From CALKZN01 sp050633785 (GTDB lineage: Bacteria > Pseudomonadota > Gammaproteobacteria > Arenicellales > Arenicellaceae): a DNA stretch of 64,000 nt. Both the position numbers and the translations under genes were made by a program. The notes below the pieces were generated by a model. The model did no database searches. It worked only from the letters and a program-made list of their open reading frames with translations, and was not told the origin of the DNA. Positions 45,373-56,100 of the stretch are shown here, piece after piece (position 1 is the stretch's first letter; every line of letters begins with the position of its first letter). Where the stretch lies: the NCBI GenBank assembly GCA_050633785.1, contig JBOEHE010000033.1, positions 114,556-178,555 of the forward strand, read 5' to 3'.

Positions 45373-46338
45373 TTAGTCGTCACTTTTTTCAACTTGTTCA
45401 TAACGCTCAACGATACGTTGAACCAATGGGTGGCGTACAATATCCTTACCGGTCAATTTCTTGATGGCGATGCCTTTCAAATCCTGCAAAATACTTACCG
45501 ACTGCTTCAAACCAGATCGAGTGCCTCTGGGCAAATCTATTTGACTCAAATCGCCAGTAATAACCGCTTTTGCACCATAGCCTATTCGCGTTAGAAACAT
45601 CTTCATTTGATTTTCTGTTGCATTTTGAGCTTCGTCAAGAATAACAAACGCATCCGATAGAGTTCTGCCTCGCATATATGCCAATGGAGCAAGCTCAATA
45701 ACATTGTTTTCTAACAAACGCTCCACCTTTTCATTACCCATAAAATCATAGAGTGCGTCGTATAGTGGGCGCAAATAAGGATCAACCTTCTGCCCAATAT
45801 CACCAGGCAGAAAACCTAACTGCTCACCAGCCTCAACCACCGGTCTAACCAATACAATACGACTGACACTTTCGCTGACCAGAGCCTCGACAGCACAAGC
45901 CACAGCCATATAAGTTTTACCAGTACCAGCAGGTCCTACACCAAAAACCACATCGTTATTTTTGATAGCAGCCAGATATTCACTTTGATTGCTGGTTTTA
46001 GCTTTAACACGTTTTAAAGGCGTAGCAATAGTTTGAAAACCACCTTGCTTTTCACCATCATCACCTGACATATTCCGTACCTTTTGATAAATTATTTCTT
46101 GATTAACAGGTTCTTTCTTTCGCTTTAACTGCGCCAGATAACGCAGTGTATTCTCCGTTTCAGCCTGGTTTTTCTTATTGCCAGAGATAGCAAATTTATT
46201 GCCAACCTGGGTTAACTCTACCCGCAATTCATCTTCAATTATTTTCAAATGAGATTGCTGTTGGCCACATAGCTCTACCAAATCATCATTACTCAGGCCA
46301 TCAAGCGTTATAGTTACTATAGACACGTTCTTTTCCAT
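45373..46338 (-). CDS. ybeZ: PhoH-family ATPase YbeZ
   Basis: 321 aa with a P-loop ATPase domain (GPAGTGKTYMAVACAVEAL) and Walker B FVILDEAQNATENQMKMFLTR, as in PhoH proteins. The N-terminal part is KH-like. Its partner is probably YbeY, encoded next door, in an rRNA-processing role. Follows miaB by 3 bp. Confidence 0.96.
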   Translation of the reverse strand: MEKNVSIVTITLDGLSNDDLVELCGQQQSHLKIIEDELRVELTQVGNKFAISGNKKNQAETENTLRYLAQLKRKKEPVNQEIIYQKVRNMSGDDGEKQGGFQTIATPLKRVKAKTSNQSEYLAAIKNNDVVFGVGPAGTGKTYMAVACAVEALVSESVSRIVLVRPVVEAGEQLGFLPGDIGQKVDPYLRPLYDALYDFMGNEKVERLLENNVIELAPLAYMRGRTLSDAFVILDEAQNATENQMKMFLTRIGYGAKAVITGDLSQIDLPRGTRSGLKQSVSILQDLKGIAIKKLTGKDIVRHPLVQRIVERYEQVEKSDD

Positions 46339-46341
46339 TGA

Positions 46342-47679
46342 TTAATGCACATCATTACCTAGCAAACGCCCGCGCAACGAGTTTGGCAATGCTTCAGTTA
46401 TTAGCACGTCAACGAATTGACCCAACAGGTTCTCTGGCCCATCAAAATTCACAACACGATTATTTTCTGTCCTTCCTGACAATTGCTTAGGATCTTTGCG
46501 TGATGGCCTATCCACTAAAATTGTTTGAGTAGAACCCACCATCGCTTCGCTAATCGCAAGGGCATTTGCTGTTATGACTGCTTGCAAGCGTGCCAGTCTC
46601 TGTTTTTTTACTGCCACTGGAACATCATCCGGCAAGTCAGAAGCAGGTGTTCCAGGACGAGCACTGTAAATAAAACTGAATGATAGATCATAAGCAACAT
46701 CATCAATTAACTGCATAGTCTGTTCAAAATCTTCATCTGTTTCACCTGGAAAACCAATGATAAAATCTGACGACAAACTGATATTAGGCCTTACCTGCTT
46801 AATCTTGTTGATAATCTGCAAGTAATCTTCTGCGGTATAGCGTCTTTTCATCGCCTTTAATATGCTATCAGAGCCGCTTTGTACTGGAAGGTGTAAATGA
46901 TCAACCAACTTAGGCACATCGCTGTACACTTTTATTAAATTATCCGTAAATTCCAAAGGATGTGATGTGGTATAGCGGATTCGGCCGATTCCTTCAATTT
47001 CTGCCACATAACGCAATAACAATGCAAAATCTGCTTCGCTACCATCATGCATCTTACCCTGATAAGCATTAACATTCTGCCCTAGAAGAGTCACTTCACG
47101 CACACCTTGCTGCGCCAATTCATAGACTTCAGCAATAACATCATCAAATGTTCGGGAAAACTCTTCACCACGCGTATAAGGCACGACACAGAACGAACAG
47201 TATTTACTGCAACCTTCCATTATTGAAACAAAAGCAGTAACTCCTTCGGTTCTTGGTGATGGCAATGAATCAAACTTTTCCATCTCAGGAAAGCTAACAT
47301 CGATGGCTGGTTTTTTCGAAGCAACAACCCCTTGGTACATCTCTGGCAAACGGTGCAATGTCTGCGGGCCAAAGACCATGTCCACATAAGGTGCCCGTTC
47401 ACGAATACCGTCACCTTCCTGACTTGCAACACAGCCGCCGACCCCGATAACAAGATCTGGGTTCTTCTTCTTTATTTCACGCCATCTGCCTAATTGATGA
47501 AAGACTTTTTCCTGGGCTTTTTCTCGAACTGAGCAAGTATTCAACAGCACAATATCAGCTTCTTCTGCATTATCAACTGCAGACACATCATGTGATTTAT
47601 GCAAAGCATCGAGCATACGATTTGAATCGTACTCGTTCATCTGACAGCCAAAGGTTTTGATAAATACTTTTTTGCTCAT
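46342..47679 (-). CDS. miaB: tRNA-2-methylthio-N6-dimethylallyladenosine synthase MiaB
   Basis: 445 aa. N-terminal UPF0004 domain with KTFGCQMNEYDS, radical-SAM Cys triad in CSKYCSFCVVPYTRG, and C-terminal TRAM domain. Adds a methylthio group at A37 of tRNAs using two [4Fe-4S] clusters. First gene of miaB-ybeZ-ybeY-ybeX-lnt. Its upstream side lies just below the terminator at 47831. Confidence 0.98.
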   Translation of the reverse strand: MSKKVFIKTFGCQMNEYDSNRMLDALHKSHDVSAVDNAEEADIVLLNTCSVREKAQEKVFHQLGRWREIKKKNPDLVIGVGGCVASQEGDGIRERAPYVDMVFGPQTLHRLPEMYQGVVASKKPAIDVSFPEMEKFDSLPSPRTEGVTAFVSIMEGCSKYCSFCVVPYTRGEEFSRTFDDVIAEVYELAQQGVREVTLLGQNVNAYQGKMHDGSEADFALLLRYVAEIEGIGRIRYTTSHPLEFTDNLIKVYSDVPKLVDHLHLPVQSGSDSILKAMKRRYTAEDYLQIINKIKQVRPNISLSSDFIIGFPGETDEDFEQTMQLIDDVAYDLSFSFIYSARPGTPASDLPDDVPVAVKKQRLARLQAVITANALAISEAMVGSTQTILVDRPSRKDPKQLSGRTENNRVVNFDGPENLLGQFVDVLITEALPNSLRGRLLGNDVH

Positions 47680-47830
47680 ACGTTCTTAAGATGCATTTCG
47701 AGATGCATTGATACATCATTTATTCTGTTAAATTAATCATTCGCGATTAAATTGCCAAAGCTCCCTGCCACCCATTTGAATCCGCATGAAACATGGACCC
47801 TCACCAAAATTATTTCTGGCAGAAACTGGC

Positions 47831-47859
47831 AAAAAAAAGGTCGGCTTAGCCGACCTTTT
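47831..47859 (-). terminator. Intrinsic terminator of the C25 peptidase transcript
   Basis: A perfect stem GGTCGGC (47839-47845) with GCCGACC (47849-47855), extended to AAAAGGTCGGC/GCCGACCTTTT with loop TTA. On the minus strand a run of eight T follows. It ends the leftward transcript from the giant protein and peptidase, 30 bp past the peptidase stop. Confidence 0.9.
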
Positions 47860-47890
47860 GCATTGGGTTAGCGCCATAAGGCGAATTGTA

Positions 47891-50086
47891 TTAGTTTGCG
47901 GGGTTCATCACAATAGCTGGATCACCCATGATTTGCCAACCAAGAACCACGTCAACAGACGCGGACCCACCTGAAATAGATTTTTTTGCTGCCACTAAAG
48001 CGTCTCCAAGGGTTTTACCTGGCACATACATCTCCTGGTATAAGAACTCACCCAATCTTGCCTCAGATGAGGCCAGAGTCAAAGTAGAAGAGCCTAGAAC
48101 CGTAGCAGCACCCTGATCTCCTGATAATAGCAGTACTTGAGCCAGAGAATTCCCTTCTGGTAATACATAATAGGTATTCCAACAACCGTATTGAGTCATA
48201 ACCGTTGGTTTATTTATATTCGTCAGTGCTTGCGCATCTTGAGTAGAGAATAAGTCATCGGACCACTTGAACATATTGGAGTGTCCAAGATAAGCCGTCA
48301 GTTCAGCCCCCTCATTCATGGAAGCTAACAGTTTGCTCTTTGCCAGATCATTTCCATCCGTTTCAATATAGGCCTTTTTATTATCAAAGTGTGTTCCTGC
48401 CGTATCCTGCCACGCAGCACTTAAGCCTGTTTGCATAGATGCTGGCAGGCTAGCAACAATATCTTCTGCATCAGGCACAAAGGAATAACCATTGCCATTA
48501 TCCGTTTTATCAGCCGCAAAGACCGCTTGCTGGCTATAGGTTCGCTGGTCAAACTGTTCAATTTTATTAAGCATTGTGGACAATTCCTGGTTTGTTCTCA
48601 CAGGAAAACGACCAACTGGAATATCAGGAATATCATCACCATCCAAATCACCATAGGCGGCATCTGATGGTGCATGTGTAATCACTGCACTTCCACCATT
48701 AATGACTCGGTATGTCGTTGGGATATGACTCACCGATTCGGACTTAAAGCCACGATAGTCATTAGTATCACCACCAATCAGCACAACCATTTTAGTCCCA
48801 AGCTGGTCTGCAGCATAGCGAATATAGTCATGAATAGGAGTGTCTTCTGCCGTGTGGCGACCAAACTGCGCATAGACTTGCTCAACGTCGACTACTTTTA
48901 CTGAATAGTCAGCTTGACGTAATTGCACCAGCCGATCCAACTCTGAACCAATAAAATCACCATGAGTCAGAATCAAGTATTCAGCTTCACCGCTTGTAAT
49001 AGATTGTGTATCAGCCAGATTCCTCAACTGAGGAGTTGGTGCACCATCAGCGTCATAAACAAAATATTCTGCATTAGAAGCCTCTGTATAAACGTTCAGT
49101 TCATAGCTACCATCATCCTTCGAAATAGTAAGTGGTTGCAATAGCTTGACAGTGCCATCTTCTGCTTTTTGATAAAGGCTAACGTCATCAGTGGTCAGGC
49201 CAGCAATACTGAATGTCGAATCAGATGAAGAAAACACGATATCATTATCAACTGCCGTTAAATCAATCTCATAGTCGATACGAACGCTCTCAAGAGTAAC
49301 CACATCAACCGGCGCCTCATGGTCCATAGGCAAGACAACTTCAAATGTATTATTACTTTCTTTTGCCATTCCAGGGCGTAATCTAGCCGTAAACGTTTCA
49401 AACACTACTCCATCAAATTGACGGGCAGCAATAGGCACACCATTAAATTTAATCATGACGCTATGGTCAGGACTCTCTTTCAGACTGGAAGCACCAGTAA
49501 GCTCAACGACAACATTTACACCATTATTTTGACTGCTCAGCTTAGGCAAATCTATGGAATAAGATTTAGTCACAGGACCACCGTTAGCAAAAATATAATC
49601 TATATTCCACGGATCGTTCAAGTTTGCAGAAGTAATGTTATATCTGAGGTTATCTGCTTTAACCGCTTGAGTCTTACCTAGACGACTGACTCGCTGATTA
49701 GTTTCAGTATTTGCCGCACTTTGCTCAATCAACAATGCCAAATCAGAATCAAGGTGCAAGGTGTAAACAGCTTCATTGGTATAACGATTGTCGATGTTCT
49801 CAGCGATAAAATCAATGTAATCGCCTTGATTAAAAAAACCATCTTCATTCGTATCCTTCACAAGCCTTGCTACTGCTTCACCAGCATGTGTCAAGGCTAG
49901 ATCAGCCACATTTAAACCATTAAGGTCGACGCTTTGTTGTTGCAATTGAGTATACGTAATCCGGTGTAAGCCACCATCAGTGGTTACCAGATTAACGATA
50001 CCTGTTTGAGCCGATACAGCTGAGGAAAAAATCAACCCAGCAACTACCGGCAATTGTTTTAAGCATTTCATAGTCTTACTCTTCAT
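47891..50086 (-). CDS. C25 family (gingipain-like) cysteine peptidase, secreted
   Basis: 731 aa from the ATG at 50086, with AGAGG 6-8 nt upstream and a Sec signal peptide (about 1-25, ending VSA). The frame is open to 50236 but the additional residues are opposite-frame sequence of the upstream gene. A beta-rich propeptide-like region contains a calcium-type loop (DTNEDGFFNQGD). The C-terminal third is the C25 domain, with probable catalytic His602 in YLGHSNMF and Cys635 in QYGCWNTYY. It lies 16 bp after the giant repeat protein and is probably its partner. No type IX secretion C-terminal domain is seen. Confidence 0.88.
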   Translation of the reverse strand: MKSKTMKCLKQLPVVAGLIFSSAVSAQTGIVNLVTTDGGLHRITYTQLQQQSVDLNGLNVADLALTHAGEAVARLVKDTNEDGFFNQGDYIDFIAENIDNRYTNEAVYTLHLDSDLALLIEQSAANTETNQRVSRLGKTQAVKADNLRYNITSANLNDPWNIDYIFANGGPVTKSYSIDLPKLSSQNNGVNVVVELTGASSLKESPDHSVMIKFNGVPIAARQFDGVVFETFTARLRPGMAKESNNTFEVVLPMDHEAPVDVVTLESVRIDYEIDLTAVDNDIVFSSSDSTFSIAGLTTDDVSLYQKAEDGTVKLLQPLTISKDDGSYELNVYTEASNAEYFVYDADGAPTPQLRNLADTQSITSGEAEYLILTHGDFIGSELDRLVQLRQADYSVKVVDVEQVYAQFGRHTAEDTPIHDYIRYAADQLGTKMVVLIGGDTNDYRGFKSESVSHIPTTYRVINGGSAVITHAPSDAAYGDLDGDDIPDIPVGRFPVRTNQELSTMLNKIEQFDQRTYSQQAVFAADKTDNGNGYSFVPDAEDIVASLPASMQTGLSAAWQDTAGTHFDNKKAYIETDGNDLAKSKLLASMNEGAELTAYLGHSNMFKWSDDLFSTQDAQALTNINKPTVMTQYGCWNTYYVLPEGNSLAQVLLLSGDQGAATVLGSSTLTLASSEARLGEFLYQEMYVPGKTLGDALVAAKKSISGGSASVDVVLGWQIMGDPAIVMNPAN

Positions 50087-50102
50087 GATATTGCCTCTAA
50101 TT

Positions 50103-53100
50103 CTAGCGAGCGCCACGACGCAGGCGTTGGATTCGTTTATTAATAGTATCAACGTCCAAACCAGCATCAGAGTCTGCTTTAATTTGCGTCCAGTCAACAC
50201 CCTGCACATTAGCTTTGTCAGCACCGTATTTCTCACCTACACGATAAGGACCGTGTGCAGTCACATTTTCATTCGCATCAACATCAGCAATTGCAATCCA
50301 ATCGCTAACCAAGCCGACGGCATTGAACTCATAACGACTTTGCTCAGTCGAATCAAATACAGCACTTGGGATGAGTTCTGCATTTAAACGCTCCCAACCT
50401 TGCTCTGTACGCTGGTATAAATCGAAGCCTACATTTGCTGTTTCCATATCCGTTACCCAACGAATTATCGCATTTCCACTGACACCTCTTTCAACCTCAA
50501 CAAAGGAAATGTTGACAGGCGTAGTTACCCGACTGAAACTCAAAACCGCTGGATCAGCATATTCAGGCACTGGAACAGGGTTACCATCATCATTGATATC
50601 AACCAGTTCAAACAGCCGGTAATCGAGCGGGGTTGGTGACCCTTCAAAGCATTGTTGAATACCAAATTGCTCTGGAGTAAAGGTCAAAACGTCTGTAGCA
50701 GGATTATAATCCCAAGTGCCCTCACCAGAAACCACAAATGTTGTGTCTATGACTGGTGTAGTCGGATCCAAATCAACCAATGTCGTCGCTGCTGGAGCAG
50801 GACTTAATGGACCAGCGATAATATCGTTCGTCAGAATGGATTCAAATGTAGTCGACAGATTTGCATCACTACCACCACCAGGCAAAAAGCTGATAACAGA
50901 ACATTCATCCGGCACATTCGGCCCGACTGTTGGAGTAGCAGCAACATCATCATCAGCCACAATCACAGGGTGATAACCAAAATCCTGAGTAAGATTATTC
51001 TCTGCATTTACCAGAGAATAAGCACTCGTATTATCACCATAGGTAGCTGTATTATGGTCAGTCGCAGTATCCGGATCACCCGAATTAAAATACGTTCCAT
51101 CTGCAGATAAGGTGCTACCTGTAGGAGGTGTTACTGTGACCGTGTAATTACCGGCAGGTAAACCACCGAATAAATATGTTCCATCTGCTGCTGTTGTCAT
51201 GCTCGCAACAATTACACCATTCAATCTTAAAACAACTTGAACACCGCCAATACCCGGTTCACCTGCATCTTGAACGCCATCGGCATCCCAATCCAGATAG
51301 ACAGTATCACCAATTGAACCTGGTTGCGCTTCTACAAAATCGTTGCCAGTATCTTCGTTGGTAGATGCACCCACTTCTGGATCAGTTGCGTCTACTACAA
51401 CTGAAATCTGATTATTATCAGCAGCATTACCATTATCATCACCGTCATCACCACCCTCTACTTCACTGACATCTTCCAAGCCAGCAGGTTGTGTTTCTAC
51501 AACGATGTAATTACCAAATGCCAGATTATCAAATAAATAGTTACCAGAACCGTCAGTCGTATCTGTTGGCGCTCCAGGCTGGGCTGATATTTCAGCCGCA
51601 CTCAGGACACCATCTCCATCAGTATCTTCATACAAAGTCAGTGTTACACCTGGAATTGGCGTATCGCCGTTATTGTCTCCCGTCGTATCTTCTGAAACAT
51701 TGCCAGAGATAGCACCGGTTTGAACCAGAGTCAACGTAGTTGGGTCATCACCATCATCACCATCATCATCAGGGATTAATGGATCAGGGTCTGGCGTCTC
51801 TGTGTTATCAGGATCAGGCACTGGAGTCACTGTGCCTGGAGTACTTGGCTCAGTACCAGCATCTGATACATCAGTCACCGGCGTTCCTGGCGTTGCATCA
51901 ACTGGGCTAGCTGAATTAGCATTGGTTGTTGCTGAGTTCACCACATAACCAGCCAAAACATCACCCGGCTGAATGGTATATGCCGCTGTAAATGTACAGC
52001 TGATATCTGCACCACCCTGCGCTATCACACCCGGCGCACATGGCGCGGCAGACAAGCCCAGTTTGGCATCAGTGATCGTGATATTACTCAAATCCGTAAC
52101 GCCTTCATTGGACACTGTGAAGGTGTAATCGATGGTGTCGAATGCGTCAGTAATGCTATTGATATTAACGTCATTTACACCACTAATAGACTTAATCAAT
52201 TTAATGGCTGGCACACCTTCAACAAAGTCATTGTTTACATCCGCTTCACCTGCAGTAACAGTACCTGCAATCTGGTTATTGCCAACCACAGGGTTATTCG
52301 CATCATCATTATCTGCACCACCCTCATTCTCGGTGATATCATCAAAGTTAGCCGGTTGCGTTTCTACCGCAATATAGTCACCCGGTGCCAGATCAGTAAA
52401 TGAGTAGTCACCTGAACCATCAGTTGTATCCGTTGGCGCTCCCGGCTGTGCAGAAATCTCAGCTGCGCTCAGGACACCATCACCGTTGGTGTCTTCGTAT
52501 AACGTGATTGTGACACCTGCGATCGCTACGTCACCGCTACCATTGCCGGTGGTGTCCTCTGAGACATTACCCGTCCAGGAACCAACCGCTTCTTCAATAA
52601 AGTCATTCTGAACATCGGTTTCACCAACGCCTACAATTGCCGCGATCTGGTTATTATCCGCCGGGTTAGTAGCGACATCATTATCACCACCACCTTCATT
52701 CTCACTGACATCCACATAGCCTGCTGGCTGTGTTTCTACCAGAATATAATCACCCGGTGCCAGATCAGTAAATGAATAGTTACCGGAGGCATCCGTTGTA
52801 TCCGTCGGTGCACCTGGCTGCGCTGAAATTTCAGCTGCGCTCAACACACCATCGCCATTAGTGTCTTCATACAAAGTGATTGTCACACCTGGAATAGCGA
52901 CATCTGCTGTGCCATTGCCATCGGTATCTTCTGAGACATTACCGGTAATCGAACCACGAGTCAGCTCTTCAACGAAGTCATTGTTCGCATCGGTTTCACC
53001 CGCAGTTACCGTGCCTGCAATCTGGTTATTATCCGCTGGATTGTTTGTATCATCATTATCTGCACCACCTTCGTTCTCTGACACATCGTCAAAGTTCGCT

Positions 53101-56100
53101 GGCTGTGTTTCCACCGCAATGTAATCACCCGGGGCCAAGTTGGTAAATGAGTAGTTACCTGAGGCATCCGTTGTATCCGTCGGAGCACCTGGCTGCGCTG
53201 AAATCTCAGCCGCGCTCAGAATACCGTCACCATTAGTGTCTTCGTACAAAGTAATTGTAACGCCTGGAATAGCAATATCACCAGTATCATTATCATCAGT
53301 ATCTTCTGATACATTACCTGTCCATGAACCGACCGCTTCTTCAATAAAGTCATTCTGAACATCAGTTTCACCGACAGCAATTATCGCTGCTATCTGATTG
53401 TTATCCGCTGGGTTAGTAGCGACATCATTATCGGCACCACCTTCATTCTCACTGACATCCACATAACCTGCCGGCTGTGTCTCTACCAGAATATAATTGC
53501 CTGGAGCCAGATCAGTGAACGAATAATTACCTGAGGCATCCGTTGTATCCGTCGGGGCACTCGGCTGTGCCGAAATCTCAGCAGCGCTCAAGATGCCGTC
53601 ACCATTAGTATCTTCATACAAAGTGATTGTCACACCTGGAATCGCTACATCAGCTGTGCCATTGCCATCGGTATCTTCCGAGACATTACCGGTGATAGAG
53701 CCACGAGTCAGTTCTTCAATGAAATCATTGTTCACATCTGCTTCGCCCGCAGTCACCGTACCTGCGATCTGATTATTATCGGCTGGATTGTTTGTATCGT
53801 CATTGTCAGCGCCGCCTTCATTCTCTGACACATCATCGAAACCCACAGGTTGAGTTTCTACTGCGATGTAATCACCCGGGGCCAAGTTGGTAAATGAGTA
53901 GTCACCTGAACCATCGGTTGTATCCGTTGGCGCTCCCGGCTGCGCGGAAATCTCAGCTGCGCTCAGCACACCATCGCCATTGGTATCTTCATACAAGGTG
54001 ATTGTCACACCAGAAATGGCCACATCGGCTGTGCCATTATTATCTGTATCTTCTGAGACATTACCTGACCATGAACCAACCGCTTCTTCAATAAAGTCAT
54101 TCTGAACATCGGTTTCACCAGTACTAACAATCGCTGCAATCTGATTGTTATCCGCTGGGTTAGTAGCAACATCATTATCGGCACCACCTTCATTCTCACT
54201 GACATCGACATAGCCTGCTGGCTGTGTTTCTACCAGAATATAATCACCCGGTGCCAGATCGGTAAATGAATAGTTACCTGAGGCATCCGTTGTATCCGTC
54301 GGTGCTCCTGGCTGCGCTGAAATCTCAGCCGCGCTCAACACACCATCGCCATTAGTATCTTCATATAAAGTAATCGTAACACTTGGAATGGCGACATCTG
54401 CTGTGCCATTGCCATCGGTATCTTCTGAGACATTACCAGTGATTGCGCCACGACTCAGCTCTTCAACGAAGTCATTGTTCACATCGGTTTCACCCGCTGT
54501 TACCGTGCCTGCAATCTGGTTATTATCCGCTGGATTGTTTGTATCATCATTATCTGCACCACCTTCGTTCTCTGACACATCGTCAAAGTTCGCTGGCTGT
54601 GTCTCCACCGCAATGTAATCACCCGGTGTCAGATTGGTAAATGAGTAGTTACCTGAAGCATCCGTTGTATCCGTCGGTGCTCCTGGCTGCGCTGAAATCT
54701 CAGCCGCACTTAAAATGCCGTCACCATTAGTGTCTTCGTACAAAGTGATTGTAACGCCTGGAATAGCAATATCACCGCTACCATTATCATCAGTATCTTC
54801 TGACACATTGCCTGTCCAAGAACCAACAGCTTCTTCTACAAAGTCATTATTAGCATCAGTTTCACCCGCAGTTACCGTGCCTGCGATCTGATTATTATCG
54901 GCTGGATTGTTTGTATCGTCATTATCCACGCCACCTTCATTTTCACTGACATCAACATAGCCCGCTGGCTGTGTCTCTACTGCAATGTAGTCACCTGGAG
55001 CCAGGTTGGTAAATGAGTAGTCGCCTGAACCATCGGTTGTATCCGTTGGCGCTCCCGGCTGTGCAGAAATCTCAGCTGCGCTCAGCACACCATCACCATT
55101 GGTATCTTCATACAAGGTGATTGTCACACCAGAAATGGCCACATCTGCTGTGCCATTGCCATCGGTATCTTCTGAGACATTACCTGTCCAAGAACCAACC
55201 GCTTCTTCAATAAAGTCATTCTGAACATCGGTTTCACCAGTGCTAACAATCGCTGCTATCTGATTGTTATCCGCTGGGTTAGTAGCGACATCATTATCAG
55301 CGCCACCTTCATTCTCACTGACATCCACATAACCTGCCGGCTGTGTTTCTACCAGGATATAATCTCCCGGTGCCAGATCAGTAAATGAATAATTACCTGA
55401 GGCATCCGTTGTATCCGTCGGTGCACCTGGCTGTGCAGAAATCTCAGCCGCGCTCAACACACCATCGCCATTAGTATCTTCATATAAAGTGATTGTCACA
55501 CCTGGAATGGCGACATCTGCTGTGCCATTGCCATCGGTATCTTCTGAGACATTACCGGTGATTGCGCCACGACTCAACTCTTCAACGAAGTCATTGTTCG
55601 CATCGGCTTCACCCGCTGTAACCGTGCCTGCAATCTGGTTATTATCGGCTGGATTGTTTGTATCATCATTATCTGCACCACCTTCGTTCTCTGACACATC
55701 GTCAAAGTTCGCTGGCTGTGTTTCCACCGCAATGTAATCACCCGGTGCCAGATTGGTAAATGAGTAGTTACCCGATGCATCCGTTGTATCCGTCGGTGCA
55801 CCTGGCTGTGCAGAAATTTCAGCCGCACTTAAAATGCCGTCACCATTAGTGTCTTCGTACAAAGTGATTGTAACACCTGGAATAGCAGCATCACCGCTAC
55901 CATTATCATCAGTATCTTCTGAGACATTACCTGTCCATGAGCCGACTGCTTCTTCAATAAAGTCATTCAGCACATCGGTTTCACCAATGCCAACAATCGC
56001 TGCAATCTGGTTATTATCCGCTGGGTTAGTGGCGACATCATTATCACCACCACCTTCATTCTCACTGACATCCACATAGCCTGCTGGCTGTGTTTCTACC

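Noticed and set aside
50087..50236. Longer N-terminus for the C25 peptidase
   Set aside because: The additional 50 residues are an out-of-frame reading of the giant gene end; the ATG at 50086 has a ribosome binding site and signal peptide.
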